Source of the DNA: Thiopontia sp964551545
GTDB lineage: Bacteria > Pseudomonadota > Gammaproteobacteria > GCF-002020875
Direction of reading: 5' to 3'
Length of the DNA stretch: 64,000 nt
Assembly (NCBI GenBank): GCA_964551545.1
Contig: CAZKCT010000005.1
Coordinates: 1 to 64,000 of the forward strand
Position 1 is the first letter of the stretch. Every line of letters starts with the position of its first letter. Of the stretch, positions 42,901-50,813 are shown one piece after another. The position numbers and the translations under genes are program-made. The notes under the pieces were generated by a model that worked only from the letters and a program-made list of their open reading frames with translations, did no database searches and had not been told where the DNA came from.

Positions 42901-43384
42901 AAAAGAGGAACATTCCCAACAAAATAGCCACAATGGTCACGGCCTGCACTGCACCATTCCCACTGGCAAGCTGCTCCACAGGGGCCTGCTCACGCAAATA
43001 ACCATATTTAGCTGGAGAGAAGAAGGCGCTCTGAATTGCCAGTACCAACGTAAGAAAGAAGGCCGCCTCAAACCATCCCTGGTAGTAACAGAGCGTGATC
43101 AACAGCGTCACCACCACTGCGATGGCGGCCGACCACTCCATCACCCGTGCCTTGGACCATCGATCTGCCGCCCGCCCTGCAGGCACTACCAGCAAAATAA
43201 ATGGAATCAGGATCAGTGCATTGACCAGCGCGGTGAGTAGGATCTGACTCTCCCCAGACTCCACCTTGAAAACCGTATTCTGGATTGTGATCTTGTGCCC
43301 CAGATCCACAAAGGCATTCAAAAACAGGACGGACAGATAGCGCCCCAGTCCGAGTCTGCTATTGGGTTGATTCACCATCATCAA
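39911..43384 (-). CDS. MFS transporter / acyltransferase / acyl ligase fusion (LplT-Aas type)
   Basis: Protein of 1157 residues in three parts. An LplT-like MFS transporter occupies about 1-415, a PlsC-type acyltransferase with NHISWLDW (HxxxxD) and FPEGAIS lies at about 430-630, and an AMP-forming acyl ligase with IIFSSGSEGQPKGVALSHRN occupies the rest. In E. coli LplT and Aas are separate proteins that import lysophospholipids and re-acylate them at the inner membrane. The single chain would join uptake and repair. Its start overlaps the mscS stop by 26 bases. Confidence 0.9.
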   Translation of the reverse strand: MMMVNQPNSRLGLGRYLSVLFLNAFVDLGHKITIQNTVFKVESGESQILLTALVNALILIPFILLVVPAGRAADRWSKARVMEWSAAIAVVVTLLITLCYYQGWFEAAFFLTLVLAIQSAFFSPAKYGYLREQAPVEQLASGNGAVQAVTIVAILLGMFLFSVLFEWQISGLQISQSSEYLQAIAPLGWLLVIFSLLEWVLARGLKESCEKRASAVQSRSSWGVVQQQPMIGYSIIGLAIFWGISQVSIAAFPAYAKEVLQVANTLVIQAVLAAAGFGIMVGALVASRLSKGWIETGLVPLGAAGVVLMLAMVPLSASIPVLASLFLLMGLFGGMLVVPLNALVQFHAPSAQLGQILAANNWVQNVVMLLFLGGTMAVAMSGAVEAVDLFIVIAWLGGVATLVALFRMPQSLVRLLVRLLFRRRYHITTTDLKYLPAEGGALLLGNHISWLDWGILQIVSPRPIRFVIEREIYQKPILRQALDLFGVIPISSRMSRQALDQVRQLLLQGELVCLFPEGAISHTGQMRRFRRGFERALSGTGAVAIPFYIHGLWGSRFSRAGKGIRAIRSTGLQRRAVQLRFGSPLSDTVSAAEIQRHVTELSVQEWMSMADRFLSIQQRWVRAAKRSGWKVMLSDTARRESLSGLKMLTATLLFARRIRRQSASQNVGLLLPTTAAAAITNLAVLMAGRTVVNLNYSSGERALQSAIEQAEITTIYTSSQFLERLEERGVTIPDHLSGVEWIELEKIRKEISGAERLLTLLQALLLPASVLSRWGVDQVPVDQVAAIIFSSGSEGQPKGVALSHRNILGNLQQIADLLEFRLHGSKQDRLLGSLPMFHSFGFTVTTMMPLLEGIPLVTVADPTDAASVARAIEQHRATIYCGTPTFLQLLSRNSHVHPDQLTTLRLVFAGAERLRPEVRAAFSDRFGLEILEGYGMTEAAPAVTFNLPDHRDSNSGRLLQQGNKQESVGQPLPGTAIRIVDPETLGLLPSGEAGMVLVRGVQVMKGYLSMKNEKQPFVMLEGEQWYRSGDKGWVDEDGFLTIVDRYSRFAKIGGEMVSLSMVEEVVQQCFSEAGVALEVAAMAIASERKGEQIIMLYTGELEEKALMPLLRKGVTPSLLIPARMAQVDSILLLPSGKRDYPSMRRRYLSSEGIDRGN

Positions 43385-44663
43385 CTATAGATTGGCTCAC
43401 TCGAACTTCTCGTTGGGGATAAGGAATGGTGATGCCAGCAGCCTGGAACTCTCGCCAGATTACTCGATTCACGTCAGAACGGACCCCTCCAACCCCATTA
43501 TCAGGATCCATGATCCAGACTCGCAACTCCAGCTCTAGGCCGTTCTCCCCAAACCCCATCAGGCGCGCTACTGGGGCTGGCTCTGTCAACACACGAGATG
43601 AGCTCTTTGCTGCATTCACCAGGATCTCCATCGCCACCTCCGGGTCATCCTGGTAGCTGATCTGTACCGGGAGCTTGAGGCGGACCTGATGGTCGCTATA
43701 GCTCCAATTAATCACCTCCGTGGTAATCAGGTTCTCGTTGGGGATCAGCGTCTCAACGCCATCCCGGTCACGCACCACCACATAGCGCGCTCGTAGCTCC
43801 TGCACCCACCCAAACTTCTCGTTGATGCTGATCACATCGCCTGGCCGGATTGAGCGATCAAAAATCAGAATGAACCCTGAAATAAAATTACTGGCGATTC
43901 GCTGCAGTCCAAAGCCGAGCCCAACACCCAATGCACCACCAAAGACCGTCAACGCAGTAAGGTCAATGCCTGCGGAGTTGAGCCCAATCAGCACCGCCAG
44001 AATATAGAGTGCAAATTTGCTTCCCTTGTTAATCCCAACCTTGGCCGCAGGGGTGATCAGTTCAGAACCTCGCAGTGCCCGGTCGATCATTCGTGAGACC
44101 CATGCCGCCAGCACCATCAGCACTCCGATGATCGCCAACAGCTTCACGACGGTCTTTAGCGAAATCCGGCTCTCACCAACCGACACACCCACCACATCCA
44201 TCGCCTGCACCACCTCGGGTAGCCAACCCAACAGATGCAGCGCAACCAGCGCCCAGACCGTGGTACTAATGAGGTGCTCCCACGCCTTCACCAGCGGCCC
44301 CGGGCGCAGTGCTTTGCGCAACAGATAGACCACCAGCCGGATCATCGCCAGTGACAACAAGAGTGGCACAGCAAGATTGAGTAACATCGCGGCAGGGAAG
44401 AAGCGCTCCAGAATGACACGCCCCACCAGCACCACAAACATCATTCCCAACGGAAAGACAATCCGCTGCAGTGAACGCAGGGTAAAGCGCCCCAACGGAG
44501 TGTGCTGCTCCGCTGCAATCTGGGCGTAGCCAACAATTCCCTTCTGGGTCCAGAGTGCCAACACCAAGGCAATCGCCAGGATCACCAACTCACTCATCAA
44601 CAGTGCTGGCTGTAGATGCTCTAGAAATTGATCCAGTGCAATGGGTTCAAACCCTTCCATCAA
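43359..44663 (-). CDS. MscS-family mechanosensitive channel
   Basis: Membrane protein of 434 residues. Several N-terminal helices precede the conserved MscS pore and beta-domain: VFGGALGVGLGFGLQRIASN, then DRSIRPGDVISI and VVRDRDGVETLIPNENLI. It would open under membrane tension in hypo-osmotic shock. The 26-base overlap with the acyl-ligase gene implies coupled expression of two membrane-integrity genes. It is divergent from the HIT gene. Confidence 0.92.
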   Translation of the reverse strand: MMEGFEPIALDQFLEHLQPALLMSELVILAIALVLALWTQKGIVGYAQIAAEQHTPLGRFTLRSLQRIVFPLGMMFVVLVGRVILERFFPAAMLLNLAVPLLLSLAMIRLVVYLLRKALRPGPLVKAWEHLISTTVWALVALHLLGWLPEVVQAMDVVGVSVGESRISLKTVVKLLAIIGVLMVLAAWVSRMIDRALRGSELITPAAKVGINKGSKFALYILAVLIGLNSAGIDLTALTVFGGALGVGLGFGLQRIASNFISGFILIFDRSIRPGDVISINEKFGWVQELRARYVVVRDRDGVETLIPNENLITTEVINWSYSDHQVRLKLPVQISYQDDPEVAMEILVNAAKSSSRVLTEPAPVARLMGFGENGLELELRVWIMDPDNGVGGVRSDVNRVIWREFQAAGITIPYPQREVRVSQSIVDDGESTQ

Positions 44664-44697
44664 ACACCCCCATGGTTTTTCTGTAGTATACCTGCTT

Positions 44698-45099
44698 ATG
44701 GAACTGCACCCTCAACTCCAGCAAGACACACACCGGATTGGCCAGCTTGACCTCTGTCACTGTCTGTTGATGGATGATGCTCGCTATCCTTGGGTCATTC
44801 TGGTTCCAGCAGTCGAAGAGGCCCGAGAGGTCTATCAGTTGAGCCAGCCACAGCGTAGCTTGCTGATGGAGGAGTCATGTGCCATTCAGCAGATATTGAT
44901 GGAGCAATTTCAGCCTGAGAAACTCAATATCGGCGCATTGGGAAACATTGTTCCTCAGCTTCACCTCCACCATATTGCTCGATACCGAGAAGACCCCGCT
45001 TGGCCTGCCCCAGTTTGGGGACACAGCCCTGCCCAGCCTTACAGCAACACTGAGGCAACGACACGGATAGAACAGATTCGGAATGCCCTGGAAATTTAA
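44698..45099 (+). CDS. HIT-domain protein
   Basis: Nucleotide-binding protein of 133 residues in the histidine triad superfamily. The core is QLHLHHIARYREDPAWPAPV; the first His of the classic triad is replaced by Gln87 while H89 and H91 remain, a pattern I have seen in other proteobacterial HIT proteins. ATG 44698 starts closest to the domain; an upstream ATG 44641 would overlap mscS. The substrate is unknown. Confidence 0.85.
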   Translation: MELHPQLQQDTHRIGQLDLCHCLLMDDARYPWVILVPAVEEAREVYQLSQPQRSLLMEESCAIQQILMEQFQPEKLNIGALGNIVPQLHLHHIARYREDPAWPAPVWGHSPAQPYSNTEATTRIEQIRNALEI

Positions 45100-45124
45100 C
45101 TCAGGGGCTTAGGCAGAAGGTCGA

Positions 45125-45490
45125 TCAATCGCGACTCAATACTTCCAGTAGTGACTCCAGTTCACGCCGTACCTCTGAAAGATCCGCCTTTGTACTCACA
45201 CCATCACCACGCTTACCCAGCTTGTGGCGCGCACCACTGATGGTAAACCCCTCTTCATAGAGTAGGCCACGGATCTTGCGAATCAGTTTGATGTCATGCT
45301 GCTGATAGTAGCGGCGGTTACCGCGACGGGTGACCGGCTTGAGCTGTGAGAACTCCTGTTCCCAGTAACGCAGCACATGAGGTTTGACCACACAAAGCCT
45401 GGAGACCTCACCAATAGTGAAGTAACGCTTAGAGGGAATCGGCGGCAGTTCGCTGACTTTTACCTCTGTTGCAGTGGGATCATGGCTCAT
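45125..45490 (-). CDS. MerR-family regulator
   Basis: Transcription regulator of 121 residues. The winged-helix segment YFTIGEVSRLCVVKPHVLRYWE and RRYYQQHDIKLIRKIR are typical. There is no metal-binding cysteine and the effector part is short, as in the MerR protein routinely found after ihfA in gammaproteobacteria. Its target is not known. Confidence 0.9.
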   Translation of the reverse strand: MSHDPTATEVKVSELPPIPSKRYFTIGEVSRLCVVKPHVLRYWEQEFSQLKPVTRRGNRRYYQQHDIKLIRKIRGLLYEEGFTISGARHKLGKRGDGVSTKADLSEVRRELESLLEVLSRD

Positions 45491-45526
45491 TGGGATTGCA
45501 GCCAGTCAGAGCATTTAGAACGTCGA

Positions 45527-45829
45527 TCAGGAGAGTACCGAAGCACTGTAACCGTTAACGCTCTCTTTCAGTTTGAGACCCGCCTTGAAGGTCACCACAC
45601 GACGTGCAGTGATAGGAATCTCTTCACCTGTTTTCGGATTGCGTCCTGGACGAGGAGACTTCTCTCTCAGGTCGAAGTTTCCAAACCCGGAAAGTTTCAC
45701 GTTCTCTCCGCTCTCCAGTGCGGTACGAATCTCTTCGTAGAACTGTTCGATCATCTCCTTGGATTCACGTTTATTCAGTCCCAACTCATTGTTGAGTGAT
45801 TCGCAGAGAGAAGCCTTGGTTAATGTCAT
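45527..45829 (-). CDS. ihfA: Integration host factor alpha subunit
   Basis: DNA-bending protein of 100 residues. MTLTKASLCESLNNELGLNKRE and the GRNPKTGEEIPI arm identify IhfA. ATG 45829 with GGCGGA upstream gives the family N-terminus; the frame is open to 45871. It follows pheT, as in E. coli. Confidence 0.96.
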   Translation of the reverse strand: MTLTKASLCESLNNELGLNKRESKEMIEQFYEEIRTALESGENVKLSGFGNFDLREKSPRPGRNPKTGEEIPITARRVVTFKAGLKLKESVNGYSASVLS

Positions 45830-45971
45830 TCCGCCAATTCCTTTCGATATTTCTTCAATCAATGATCGCAAACAGCGTGCGCGATCAGTCGTATTAGTAT
45901 GGTTCGTGTAATTGCCGTAACAATATAAAATTTAACAACTTCCGGCAACTCTTTTCCGGCCTGTTTTTTCC

Positions 45972-48344
45972 TCAGTCTCGCAGCCTGGCGCCATGCGCCT
46001 CTGTAAGCTGTGAGACAACATGAGTAACGACCCCCTCAACCTCTTCGTCTGTCAGGGTACGATCATCATGCTGCAGGAAAAGACCAAACGCGAGACTCTT
46101 CTCTCCTGCCTCCAAATGCTCTCCCTGATAGAGATCAAACAGGCGCAAATCCCGTAATAAATCCGCATCCACGTTACTTCGCACGGTATCCAGTACCGCC
46201 TGCGCGGAGACCTGTTCATCCAGCAGAATGGCAAGATCACGGCGAATCATTGGGAACTTGGAGAGCGGCGCAAACTGAGGGATCTGGCGCTGTTGCAGCT
46301 GCTCTAAATCCATCTCAAAGAGGTAAATATTCTTCGGCAGAGAGAGTGCTGCAGCAATCGCAGGATGGAGCGCGCCCATCCAACCCAACGCGACCTCACC
46401 ACTATAGACTCTTGCACTCTTTCCAGGATGAAGTACCGGATTCTGTTCGACCACAAAGCGTACCGCCTCGGTATGCTCAAGCAGCAACTCCAGGTCACCT
46501 TTGAGATCATAAAAGTCTATAGATCTTTCAGTTACAGACCACTGCTCAGGCTGAATATCACCATTAACCAATCCCGAAATCATGCGCTGTTGTTGCAATC
46601 CATCAGGGGTCGGAACAAAACGGAGCCCCGTCTCGAAGAGGCGAATCTGACTCTGTTGACGCTTGCTGTTGAACTGCAGACTCTGCAGCAACCCCGCCCA
46701 AAGTGAGGTCCGCATCACCGAAAGGTCGCTGGAAATGGGATTTGCCAGAGCAAGCGCCTCATGATCAGGATCAATCGCCTGCTGGATCTTAGGATCCACA
46801 AAGCTGTAGGTAATAACCTCATGGTACCCCTGATCCGTCAGCTGTTGACGCATCTGCCGCAGCGGAGTCACAGCCTCTGGATTGCTTCGAATCTCTGCAC
46901 TTAACTGCGGATGGGTGCTCGGCAGCTGGTCATAGCCATAAATCCGGCCAATCTCCTCAATCAGATCAGCCTCAATAGAGAGATCAAAACGCCAGGATGG
47001 GGCTTTTGCCAACCACGCCTCTGCACGCACCTCAACCTCCATGCCGAGTCCCTGCAGGGTCTCTGTCACCCAGTCACGCTCCAGCGAGAGGCCCAACATC
47101 CGCTGCAGGCGATCCGCACGCAGCGTGATCATTTGCGCAACCGGAAGGTGCGCTTCGCTCACAGCCTCCACAACCGGACCAGCGGATCCGCCCACAATAT
47201 CGACCAACAATTGAGTCGCACGCGCCATTGCCTGGTGCTGCAGTTCGGGGTCCACACCACGCTCATAGCGGTGCGAGGCATCGGTGTGCAGTCCGTAGCT
47301 ACGCGCTTTACCGGCAATCGTCAGTGGCGCGAAAAAGGCACATTCCAAGAAAAGATTAGCGGTATCTTCCTGCACACCACTCTTCTCTCCACCCATGATT
47401 CCAGCCAACGCAACAGGCCCTTGCTCATCGGTAATTAACAGGGTTTCGTCACTAAGCTCCAGCTCCTTTCCATCAAGCAGAGTGAGCTTCTCGCCATGCT
47501 CTGCATTCCGCACGGTGATTGAGCCGCTGAGCTGCGCCAAATCGAAGGCGTGCATGGGCTGCCCCAGCTCCAGCAAAACATAATTGGTCACATCCACCAA
47601 CGGTCCCAGCGAACGAATCCCGCCTCGACGCAGCTTCTCCTGCATCCACAATGGCGTCTCAGCTGTTGGATCAATCCCTTCAATGACACGCCCCAAATAG
47701 CGAGGACACCCCTCTGGGTTCTCTACTGAAACCGGGAAAGTTCTTTGAGAACTTTCTTCAATCGATTCAAATTCCAAGGGTTTTACCTCGGAACGATTAA
47801 TCACTCCGACCTCGCGTGCCACCCCGGCGATGCTGAGGCAGTCTCCCCGATTTGGTGTAAGGTCAACCTCAATCACCTGGTCATCAAGCGCCATATATTC
47901 TCGAATGGAGACCCCCACTGGAGCATCGACTGGCAATCGCTCTAGCGCCTCGCTCTCCTCCATCAGACCCAAGGTTCCCATTGAACAGAGCATGCCAAAT
48001 GAGGGAACGCCTCGCAGCTTGGCCTTTTTGATCTTCATCCCATCTGGCAGCACACAACCCACTTTGGCAACCGCAACCTTCTCGCCAACCGCAATGTCTG
48101 CCACATTGGTGACAATCGTCAGTGGGACCTCTTCGCCCACCTCAACCTGCGTCACGCGTAAACGGTCCGCATCCGGGTGTGGCTCGACTGAGATTACCTC
48201 CGCAATGACCACCTGCTCAAAATCTGGGGCGGCTGGCTCTACGCCATCTACCTCCAATCCCGCCATTGTCAGCTGCTCCAACAATGTTTCGGTTGTAATT
48301 TCGGGGCTCACCCACTCACGCAACCACGATTCACTCAATTTCAT
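45972..48344 (-). CDS. pheT: Phenylalanyl-tRNA synthetase beta subunit
   Basis: Protein of 790 residues with the full domain set: N-terminal tRNA-binding EMAP-like domain (PHPDADRLRVTQVEVG), B3/B4 editing region, B5 domain, synthetase core (RIYGYDQLP) and C-terminal anticodon-binding domain (LSKFPMIRRDLAILLD). It pairs with PheS as an alpha2-beta2 enzyme and starts 64 bases after pheS. Confidence 0.97.
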   Translation of the reverse strand: MKLSESWLREWVSPEITTETLLEQLTMAGLEVDGVEPAAPDFEQVVIAEVISVEPHPDADRLRVTQVEVGEEVPLTIVTNVADIAVGEKVAVAKVGCVLPDGMKIKKAKLRGVPSFGMLCSMGTLGLMEESEALERLPVDAPVGVSIREYMALDDQVIEVDLTPNRGDCLSIAGVAREVGVINRSEVKPLEFESIEESSQRTFPVSVENPEGCPRYLGRVIEGIDPTAETPLWMQEKLRRGGIRSLGPLVDVTNYVLLELGQPMHAFDLAQLSGSITVRNAEHGEKLTLLDGKELELSDETLLITDEQGPVALAGIMGGEKSGVQEDTANLFLECAFFAPLTIAGKARSYGLHTDASHRYERGVDPELQHQAMARATQLLVDIVGGSAGPVVEAVSEAHLPVAQMITLRADRLQRMLGLSLERDWVTETLQGLGMEVEVRAEAWLAKAPSWRFDLSIEADLIEEIGRIYGYDQLPSTHPQLSAEIRSNPEAVTPLRQMRQQLTDQGYHEVITYSFVDPKIQQAIDPDHEALALANPISSDLSVMRTSLWAGLLQSLQFNSKRQQSQIRLFETGLRFVPTPDGLQQQRMISGLVNGDIQPEQWSVTERSIDFYDLKGDLELLLEHTEAVRFVVEQNPVLHPGKSARVYSGEVALGWMGALHPAIAAALSLPKNIYLFEMDLEQLQQRQIPQFAPLSKFPMIRRDLAILLDEQVSAQAVLDTVRSNVDADLLRDLRLFDLYQGEHLEAGEKSLAFGLFLQHDDRTLTDEEVEGVVTHVVSQLTEAHGARLRD

Positions 48345-48408
48345 ATCGACGCTTCACTCAAAACCGATTTAACATAAGATATGTTTTACGCAACAAAATA
48401 CCCATCTA

Positions 48409-49431
48409 TCAACCAAAACTCTTCAAAAAGCGCAGGTCATTCTCGAAGAAGAGGCGCAGATCGTTAATGCCATAACGCAACATTGCCAGCCGCTCCACTC
48501 CCAAACCGAAGGCAAGACCGGTATAGCGCTCACCATCCACATTGGAGTGACGGAACACCTCAGGGTGAACCATGCCGCAACCCAGCACCTCCAACCATCC
48601 AGTATGGCTGCAGACACGGCACCCTTCCCCGCCACACATCACACACTCAATATCGACTTCAGCCGAGGGTTCAGTAAAGGGGAAATAGGAGGGCCGGAAA
48701 CGGAGCTGAAGATCATCCTGCTCAAAAAAGCTGCGCAGAAAATCATGCAACAGCCCCTTGAGATCAGCAAAGCTCACTGACTCATCAACGATCAACCCCT
48801 CGACCTGATGAAACATCGGGGTATGGGTCAGATCAGAGTCACAACGGTAGACCCGTCCAGGCGCAATAATTCGCAGCGGTGGCTCACTGGATTCCATCAC
48901 CCGCACCTGAACCGGTGAGGTATGGGTGCGTAAAACGCGCCCATCAGGAAAGTAAAAGGTATCGTGCATTGCACGCGCAGGGTGATGCTCAGGAATATTG
49001 AGCGCCTCAAAGTTGTGATAGTCATCCTCAACTTCAGGCCCCTCTGCTACATCAAAACCAACCCGACGGAACAGCTCTTCGATTCGCTCCAGTGTATGGG
49101 TGACCGGATGAATTGATCCCTGATGGCGTTGACGACCAGGCAGCGTCACATCAATGGTCTCTTTTGAGAGCTGCTCATTGAGCACCGCACTCTCCAGTGC
49201 GCCCTTCTTCTCTTCAATCTTCTGCTGCAGTGACTGTTTGGCTCGGTTAACGGCTGCCCCGGTCTCTTTGCGCTGCTCGGGATCCATCCCGCCCAACGTT
49301 TTGAGAATAGCGGTCAACGCCCCTTTCTTGCCCAACATGCCGACACGCACCTTATCCAGTGCTGCCAGGTCGGTCACCTGCTCTATGGCCGATTCGGCCT
49401 CTTCAATCAGCGTATTCAGTTCTGTACTCAT
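48409..49431 (-). CDS. pheS: Phenylalanyl-tRNA synthetase alpha subunit
   Basis: Class II synthetase subunit of 340 residues. HPVTHTLERIEELFRRVGF, the motif 2 region and GLAFGLGVERLAMLRYGI (motif 3) are clear. A Cys cluster CVMCGGEGCRVC lies in the core, seen in some proteobacterial PheS proteins. ATG 49431 is used; GTG 49443 in frame is possible. It begins 20 bases after a terminator-like hairpin, so expression probably depends on read-through. Confidence 0.96.
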   Translation of the reverse strand: MSTELNTLIEEAESAIEQVTDLAALDKVRVGMLGKKGALTAILKTLGGMDPEQRKETGAAVNRAKQSLQQKIEEKKGALESAVLNEQLSKETIDVTLPGRQRHQGSIHPVTHTLERIEELFRRVGFDVAEGPEVEDDYHNFEALNIPEHHPARAMHDTFYFPDGRVLRTHTSPVQVRVMESSEPPLRIIAPGRVYRCDSDLTHTPMFHQVEGLIVDESVSFADLKGLLHDFLRSFFEQDDLQLRFRPSYFPFTEPSAEVDIECVMCGGEGCRVCSHTGWLEVLGCGMVHPEVFRHSNVDGERYTGLAFGLGVERLAMLRYGINDLRLFFENDLRFLKSFG

Positions 49432-49454
49432 TAACTTCTGCACTCAGAATCAAA

Positions 49455-49495
49455 ATAAAAAAGGGGCAGCAAACCTCAACAGCATGCCACCCCTT
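49455..49495 (-). terminator. Terminator or attenuator between rplT and pheS
   Basis: On the minus strand an 11-bp stem with two G-U pairs (49495-49485 with 49471-49461) and a 13-nt loop is followed by six T, an A and more T. No Phe-rich leader peptide fits in the 30 bases before it, unlike the E. coli pheM arrangement, so control by a leader peptide is not evident. Confidence 0.75.
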
Positions 49496-49524
49496 CTCTT
49501 TAGCTTTTCAGTGAGCCGTACAGC

Positions 49525-49878
49525 TTACAAGGCAGCCTTTGCCTGCTCTGCCAATGCCGCAAATGCACTCTTGTCATGCACAGCCAGATCAGCCAATACC
49601 TTACGGTCAATCTCAACGCCTGCCTTATTGAGGCCGTTGATCATATTGCTGTAGGAGATACCGTTGTTGCGAGCCTCCGCATTGATACGGACGATCCACA
49701 GTGAACGGAACTGACGTTTCTTCTGACGACGATCGCGGTAAGCATACTGCCCCGCTTTGGTAACCGCCTGCTTGGCAACGCGATAAACCCGGCTACGGGC
49801 ACCATAATAACCGCGCGCTTCCTTCAGGACCTTCTTGTGACGAGCACGTGCCTGAACACCTCTTTTTACTCTTGGCAT
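49525..49878 (-). CDS. rplT: 50S ribosomal protein L20
   Basis: Protein of 117 residues beginning MPRVKRGVQARARHKK and containing RIRQ-type basic helices (RDRRQKKRQFRSLWI), the standard L20 sequence. It is required early in 50S assembly and represses rpmI-rplT in relatives. It lies 15 bases after rpmI. Confidence 0.98.
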   Translation of the reverse strand: MPRVKRGVQARARHKKVLKEARGYYGARSRVYRVAKQAVTKAGQYAYRDRRQKKRQFRSLWIVRINAEARNNGISYSNMINGLNKAGVEIDRKVLADLAVHDKSAFAALAEQAKAAL

Positions 49879-49893
49879 AATTCTTCTCCCGGT

Positions 49894-50088
49894 TTACGCG
49901 TAAGGCAGCATGCGCTTAACGCCTGCTACATCACTCTCGTGAATACTCATTGGACTACGCAGCTGACGCTTACGCTTGGTCGATTTCTTCGTCAGGATAT
50001 GACTACGAAAACCTTGTCCACGCTTAAAACCGGACGCGGTCGCCTTGAAGCGCTTGGACGCGCCTCGCTTTGACTTCATCTTTGGCAT
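49894..50088 (-). CDS. rpmI: 50S ribosomal protein L35
   Basis: Protein of 64 residues beginning MPKMKSKRGASKRFK, the standard L35 N-terminus, very basic throughout. It is preceded by GAGGTGAGAAG. The order infC-rpmI-rplT is conserved across bacteria. Confidence 0.98.
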   Translation of the reverse strand: MPKMKSKRGASKRFKATASGFKRGQGFRSHILTKKSTKRKRQLRSPMSIHESDVAGVKRMLPYA

Positions 50089-50189
50089 CTTCTCACCTCT
50101 ATCGTTATGCGGGTGTCTAAACTACTCACCCGGTTAAAGCCTCCCCAGCCGGTGTGCCATATTTACCGGCGTGGGGCCTACAAAATTTT
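50089..50189 (-). promoter_or_regulatory. infC-rpmI leader with a long hairpin
   Basis: The 101-base gap contains an imperfect stem: on the plus strand CCCCAGCCGGT pairs with ACCGGCGTGGGG around an 11-nt loop, with one bulged base. In E. coli the corresponding region takes part in L20-mediated repression. No T run follows on the minus strand, so it is not a terminator. Control by L20 here is inference. Confidence 0.4.
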
Positions 50190-50717
50190 TTACTTCTTCC
50201 GCGAAATCGGAGCCACCACCATAATCATCTGGCGCCCCTCCATCTTGGGGAACTGCTCCACCTTACCGTACTCTTCCAGGTCTTTCTCAACCCGCTTCAA
50301 CACCTCCATCCCGATCTCACGGTGCGCCATTTCACGCCCACGATAACGGATGGTGATCTTGGTCTTGTTGCCCTGCTCCAAAAACTTGATCAGATTCTTC
50401 AGCTTGATCTGGTAATCCCCTTCCCCGGTACCAGGGCGGAACTTGATCTCCTTGATCTGAACCTGCTTCTGTTTCTTCTTTGCAGCGCTCTTTTTCTTGC
50501 TCTCTTCAAACACGAACTTGCCATAATCCATCACACGACAGACTGGTGGCTCCGCCTTGGGTGCGATCTCTACCAGATCTAGCCCAGCCTCTTCTGCCAT
50601 CGCCAGTGCCTCAGTTTTTGAGACAATCGCGGAGTCAGATTGATCTGCCCCAAACACTCGTAACGGGGAGGCAGTTATCTCCTCATTGATTTGATGCTCT
50701 CGTGTCTTTTCTGGCAT
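50190..50717 (-). CDS. infC: Translation initiation factor IF-3
   Basis: Protein of 175 residues with INEEITASPLRVFGADQ at the N-domain and EIKFRPGTGEGDYQIKL in the C-domain. IF-3 monitors initiator tRNA and start codon on the 30S. The start here is an ordinary ATG at 50717 with GAGAGG upstream, whereas E. coli uses AUU for autoregulation, so that feedback seems absent. Confidence 0.97.
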   Translation of the reverse strand: MPEKTREHQINEEITASPLRVFGADQSDSAIVSKTEALAMAEEAGLDLVEIAPKAEPPVCRVMDYGKFVFEESKKKSAAKKKQKQVQIKEIKFRPGTGEGDYQIKLKNLIKFLEQGNKTKITIRYRGREMAHREIGMEVLKRVEKDLEEYGKVEQFPKMEGRQMIMVVAPISRKK

Positions 50718-50813
50718 CCGGCCTCTCGGCCCTCTTGGCTGAAGTGCGATCTCAAGTTCTCCTAATCAAACAATATTCTGTAACCACAAAAAATAGGTAC
50801 AGTCTTCCTTGCG

